Of a stretch of 7,213 bases of DNA, positions 6,065-7,213 are shown one piece after another. The stretch is from an uncultured Clostridiaceae bacterium (GTDB lineage Bacteria > Bacillota > Clostridia > Lachnospirales > Lachnospiraceae): assembly GCA_947175805.1 (NCBI GenBank), contig CAMWOF010000121.1, forward strand, positions 1 through 7,213, in the 5' to 3' direction. The notes under the pieces are model-generated. The model searched no databases, was not told the DNA's origin, and saw only the letters and a program-made list of their open reading frames with translations. The position numbers were made by a program, and so were the translations under genes. Each line of letters starts with the position of its first letter. Positions within the stretch are counted from its first letter, which is position 1.

Positions 6065-7213
6065 GTGTACGGAGCGGTTATATAACGGTATTGTAAAGGA
6101 AAATCCTACTTTTGTGCAGATGCTTGGAATGTGTCCTACGCTGGCGGTAACTACATCGGCAGTGAATGGCATGGGCATGGGGCTTACTACTACTGTGATT
6201 CTGGTGATGAGCAATTTGATGATATCCCTGCTTCGGAAACTGATTCCGAACCGGGTACGTATTCCTGCATTTATCATTGTGATTGCATCTTTTGTAACAA
6301 TTGTACAGTTTTTGCTGGAGGGATTTATACCGAGCCTCTATGACAGCCTTGGTATTTTTATTCCGCTTATTGTTGTAAACTGTATCATTCTGGGAAGGGC
6401 GGAGGCCTATGCCTCTAAAAATCCAGTGCTTCCGTCTGTCTTTGACGGTATAGGAATGGGACTCGGCTTCACAGTGGGGCTTACGGCGATTGGAGCCTTT
6501 AGGGAACTTTTGGGGAACGGCACGGTTTTCAATTTTAAGGTTATGCCGGGAGGATATCAGCCGATTACGATATTCATTTTGGCGCCGGGTGCATTTTTTG
6601 TGCTGGCATTTTTAATCGCATTTCAGAATAAAATGGCGTTAAATAAGGCAGCAAAGACAGGAACCCCATATGAGATATGCAGGGATGCAGACTGCAGCCA
6701 CTGTACAAATACAATGTGCGGAGGAAGATTCTTTGATTTTGGCACAAAGGAAGGTGAGAGCGCTGATGTGGAAAGAGAAACAACAGAGTATGCTGCCGCA
6801 GAGGCGGGCACAGCAAATGAAATGTCAGACTCAGAAAGCGAGCCTGACCAGACGTTGCCGACATCAGAAATTGCTGCGCAATGGTCGGCTGCTGAGTCTT
6901 CGGAAGCGTTTGAGGCGAAGGAGGATACGGAGCGCCAGAGAGCGGGGGAAAATATCGGAGGCGAAGTACTTAAACAGGAATCTTCGGATGGCGGCTCGGA
7001 ACCAGAAGCTCCGCCGTTGGCTGAAGAAGGTCAACCAGAAGTTTCACCGTCTGCTGGAGAAGGTCAACCAGAACCTCCATTGGCTCCTGGGGAAGACAAT
7101 CCGGATGGAGAGACAAAACAGGTAAATATAGAGACCCCGGAAGAAGAGACAGAGCAGCCGAAGGCAGAAATCCCGGAAGAAGAGACAGAGCAGTCTGAGG
7201 CAGAGGCACATGA
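6057..7213 (+). CDS. rnfE: Rnf complex membrane subunit RnfE with Cys motif and long acidic C-terminal tail (3' end beyond window)
   Basis: RnfE (NqrD-like) pairs with RnfA in the membrane to hold an Fe-S centre. At least 385 residues are encoded with no stop in the window; typical RnfE is near 200-230. The core (1-190) shows the family features LGMCPTLAVTTS (Cys26), VVNCIILGRAEAYA (Cys109) and GAFRELLGNG (146-155), with about six membrane segments. After the last segment comes a basic stretch (Lys192, 197, 200), suggesting a cytoplasmic C-terminus. Then Cys208, 213, 216 and 221 (spacing Cx4CxxCx4C) are followed by a disordered-looking tail: residues 231-385 contain by my count 46 Asp/Glu and 8 Lys/Arg, with many Pro. 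Repeats occur in the tail. ATG 6057 has a strong AAGGAGGT at 6042-6049 and overlaps the rnfG stop by eight bases. There is no sign of a frameshift; the frame stays open and codon use looks similar. Confidence 0.94.
   Translation, partial: MNKCTERLYNGIVKENPTFVQMLGMCPTLAVTTSAVNGMGMGLTTTVILVMSNLMISLLRKLIPNRVRIPAFIIVIASFVTIVQFLLEGFIPSLYDSLGIFIPLIVVNCIILGRAEAYASKNPVLPSVFDGIGMGLGFTVGLTAIGAFRELLGNGTVFNFKVMPGGYQPITIFILAPGAFFVLAFLIAFQNKMALNKAAKTGTPYEICRDADCSHCTNTMCGGRFFDFGTKEGESADVERETTEYAAAEAGTANEMSDSESEPDQTLPTSEIAAQWSAAESSEAFEAKEDTERQRAGENIGGEVLKQESSDGGSEPEAPPLAEEGQPEVSPSAGEGQPEPPLAPGEDNPDGETKQVNIETPEEETEQPKAEIPEEETEQSEAEAH
7026..7073 (+). repeat. Short direct repeat inside the RnfE tail (EGQPE unit)
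   Basis: GAAGGTCAACCAGAA occurs at 7026-7040 and again at 7059-7073, 33 bases (11 codons) apart and in frame, encoding EGQPE twice. The flanking codons are partly similar, suggesting duplication and drift within the tail. Confidence 0.85.
7136..7193 (+). repeat. Direct repeat inside the RnfE tail (PEEETEQ unit)
   Basis: A 22-base sequence at 7136-7157 is repeated exactly at 7172-7193, 36 bases (12 codons) apart and in frame. Each copy encodes PEEETEQ, giving IETPEEETEQPKA then EIPEEETEQSEA. Exact identity at DNA level points to a recent duplication. Confidence 0.9.
7210..7213 (+). CDS. Possible start codon of the next rnf gene (rnfA expected)
   Basis: The window ends with ATGA, out of frame with rnfE. 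TGAGG (7196-7200) lies nine bases before it as a weak ribosome site. In both earlier overlaps of this operon (rnfD/rnfG and rnfG/rnfE) the next gene starts at ATGAATAA, whose TAA stops the previous gene. If the next bases are ATAA, rnfE would end with His-Glu at 7217 and rnfA would start here. Only four bases are visible, so this is inference from operon order. Confidence 0.35.

Noticed and set aside
6131..6343. A 70-residue + strand ORF within rnfE
   Set aside because: It overlaps the conserved membrane core of RnfE in a different frame and has no ribosome site.
6670..7125. A 151-residue Arg/Lys-rich ORF in another + frame
   Set aside because: It overlaps rnfE entirely; the basic composition is the out-of-frame reading of the Glu-rich tail codons.

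Overview
The window looks like chromosomal DNA of a low-to-mid GC Gram-positive anaerobe, most probably a Lachnospiraceae-type clostridium. This rests on the priA-def pair, strong AGGAGG-type ribosome sites, a tRNA gene without an encoded CCA, and an rnf operon in the clostridial order C-D-G-E. The assignment comes from gene content and protein style, not from a database search. All genes are on the + strand.

Layout. Bases 1-1656 hold the C-terminal three quarters of priA, the replication restart helicase. Bases 1657-1858 separate it from def and are packed with three back-to-back nested inverted repeats. def (1859-2344) encodes peptide deformylase. The usual next gene, fmt, is absent; instead there is a small unassigned gene (about 2412-2612). 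A well-formed promoter (TTGACA, 17 bases, TATACT) then drives a tRNA-Leu(CAA) gene at 2745-2827. The 355 bases from the tRNA to rnfC contain two tandem copies of a palindromic repeat (a third, related copy lies upstream of def), an intrinsic terminator at 2942-2969, a second long inverted repeat, and a possible promoter and leader for the next operon.

From 3183 to the end runs an rnf operon: rnfC, rnfD, rnfG, rnfE, and possibly the first bases of rnfA. Rnf is a membrane complex that oxidises reduced ferredoxin, reduces NAD+ and exports Na+ or H+. RnfC is the cytoplasmic NADH-side Fe-S/flavin subunit. RnfD and RnfG both show the Dxx(S/T)xAT motif for covalently bound FMN. RnfE shows the two membrane cysteines expected for the RnfA-RnfE Fe-S site. 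The D/G and G/E gene pairs overlap by the same 8 bases, ATGAATAA, and the window stops within what may be a third such junction.

The most unusual feature is RnfE. After its normal membrane core it carries a four-cysteine motif and then a very acidic, Glu/Pro-rich tail of about 155 residues with internal repeats, still open at the window edge. The second is the family of nested palindromic elements in the two intergenic regions.
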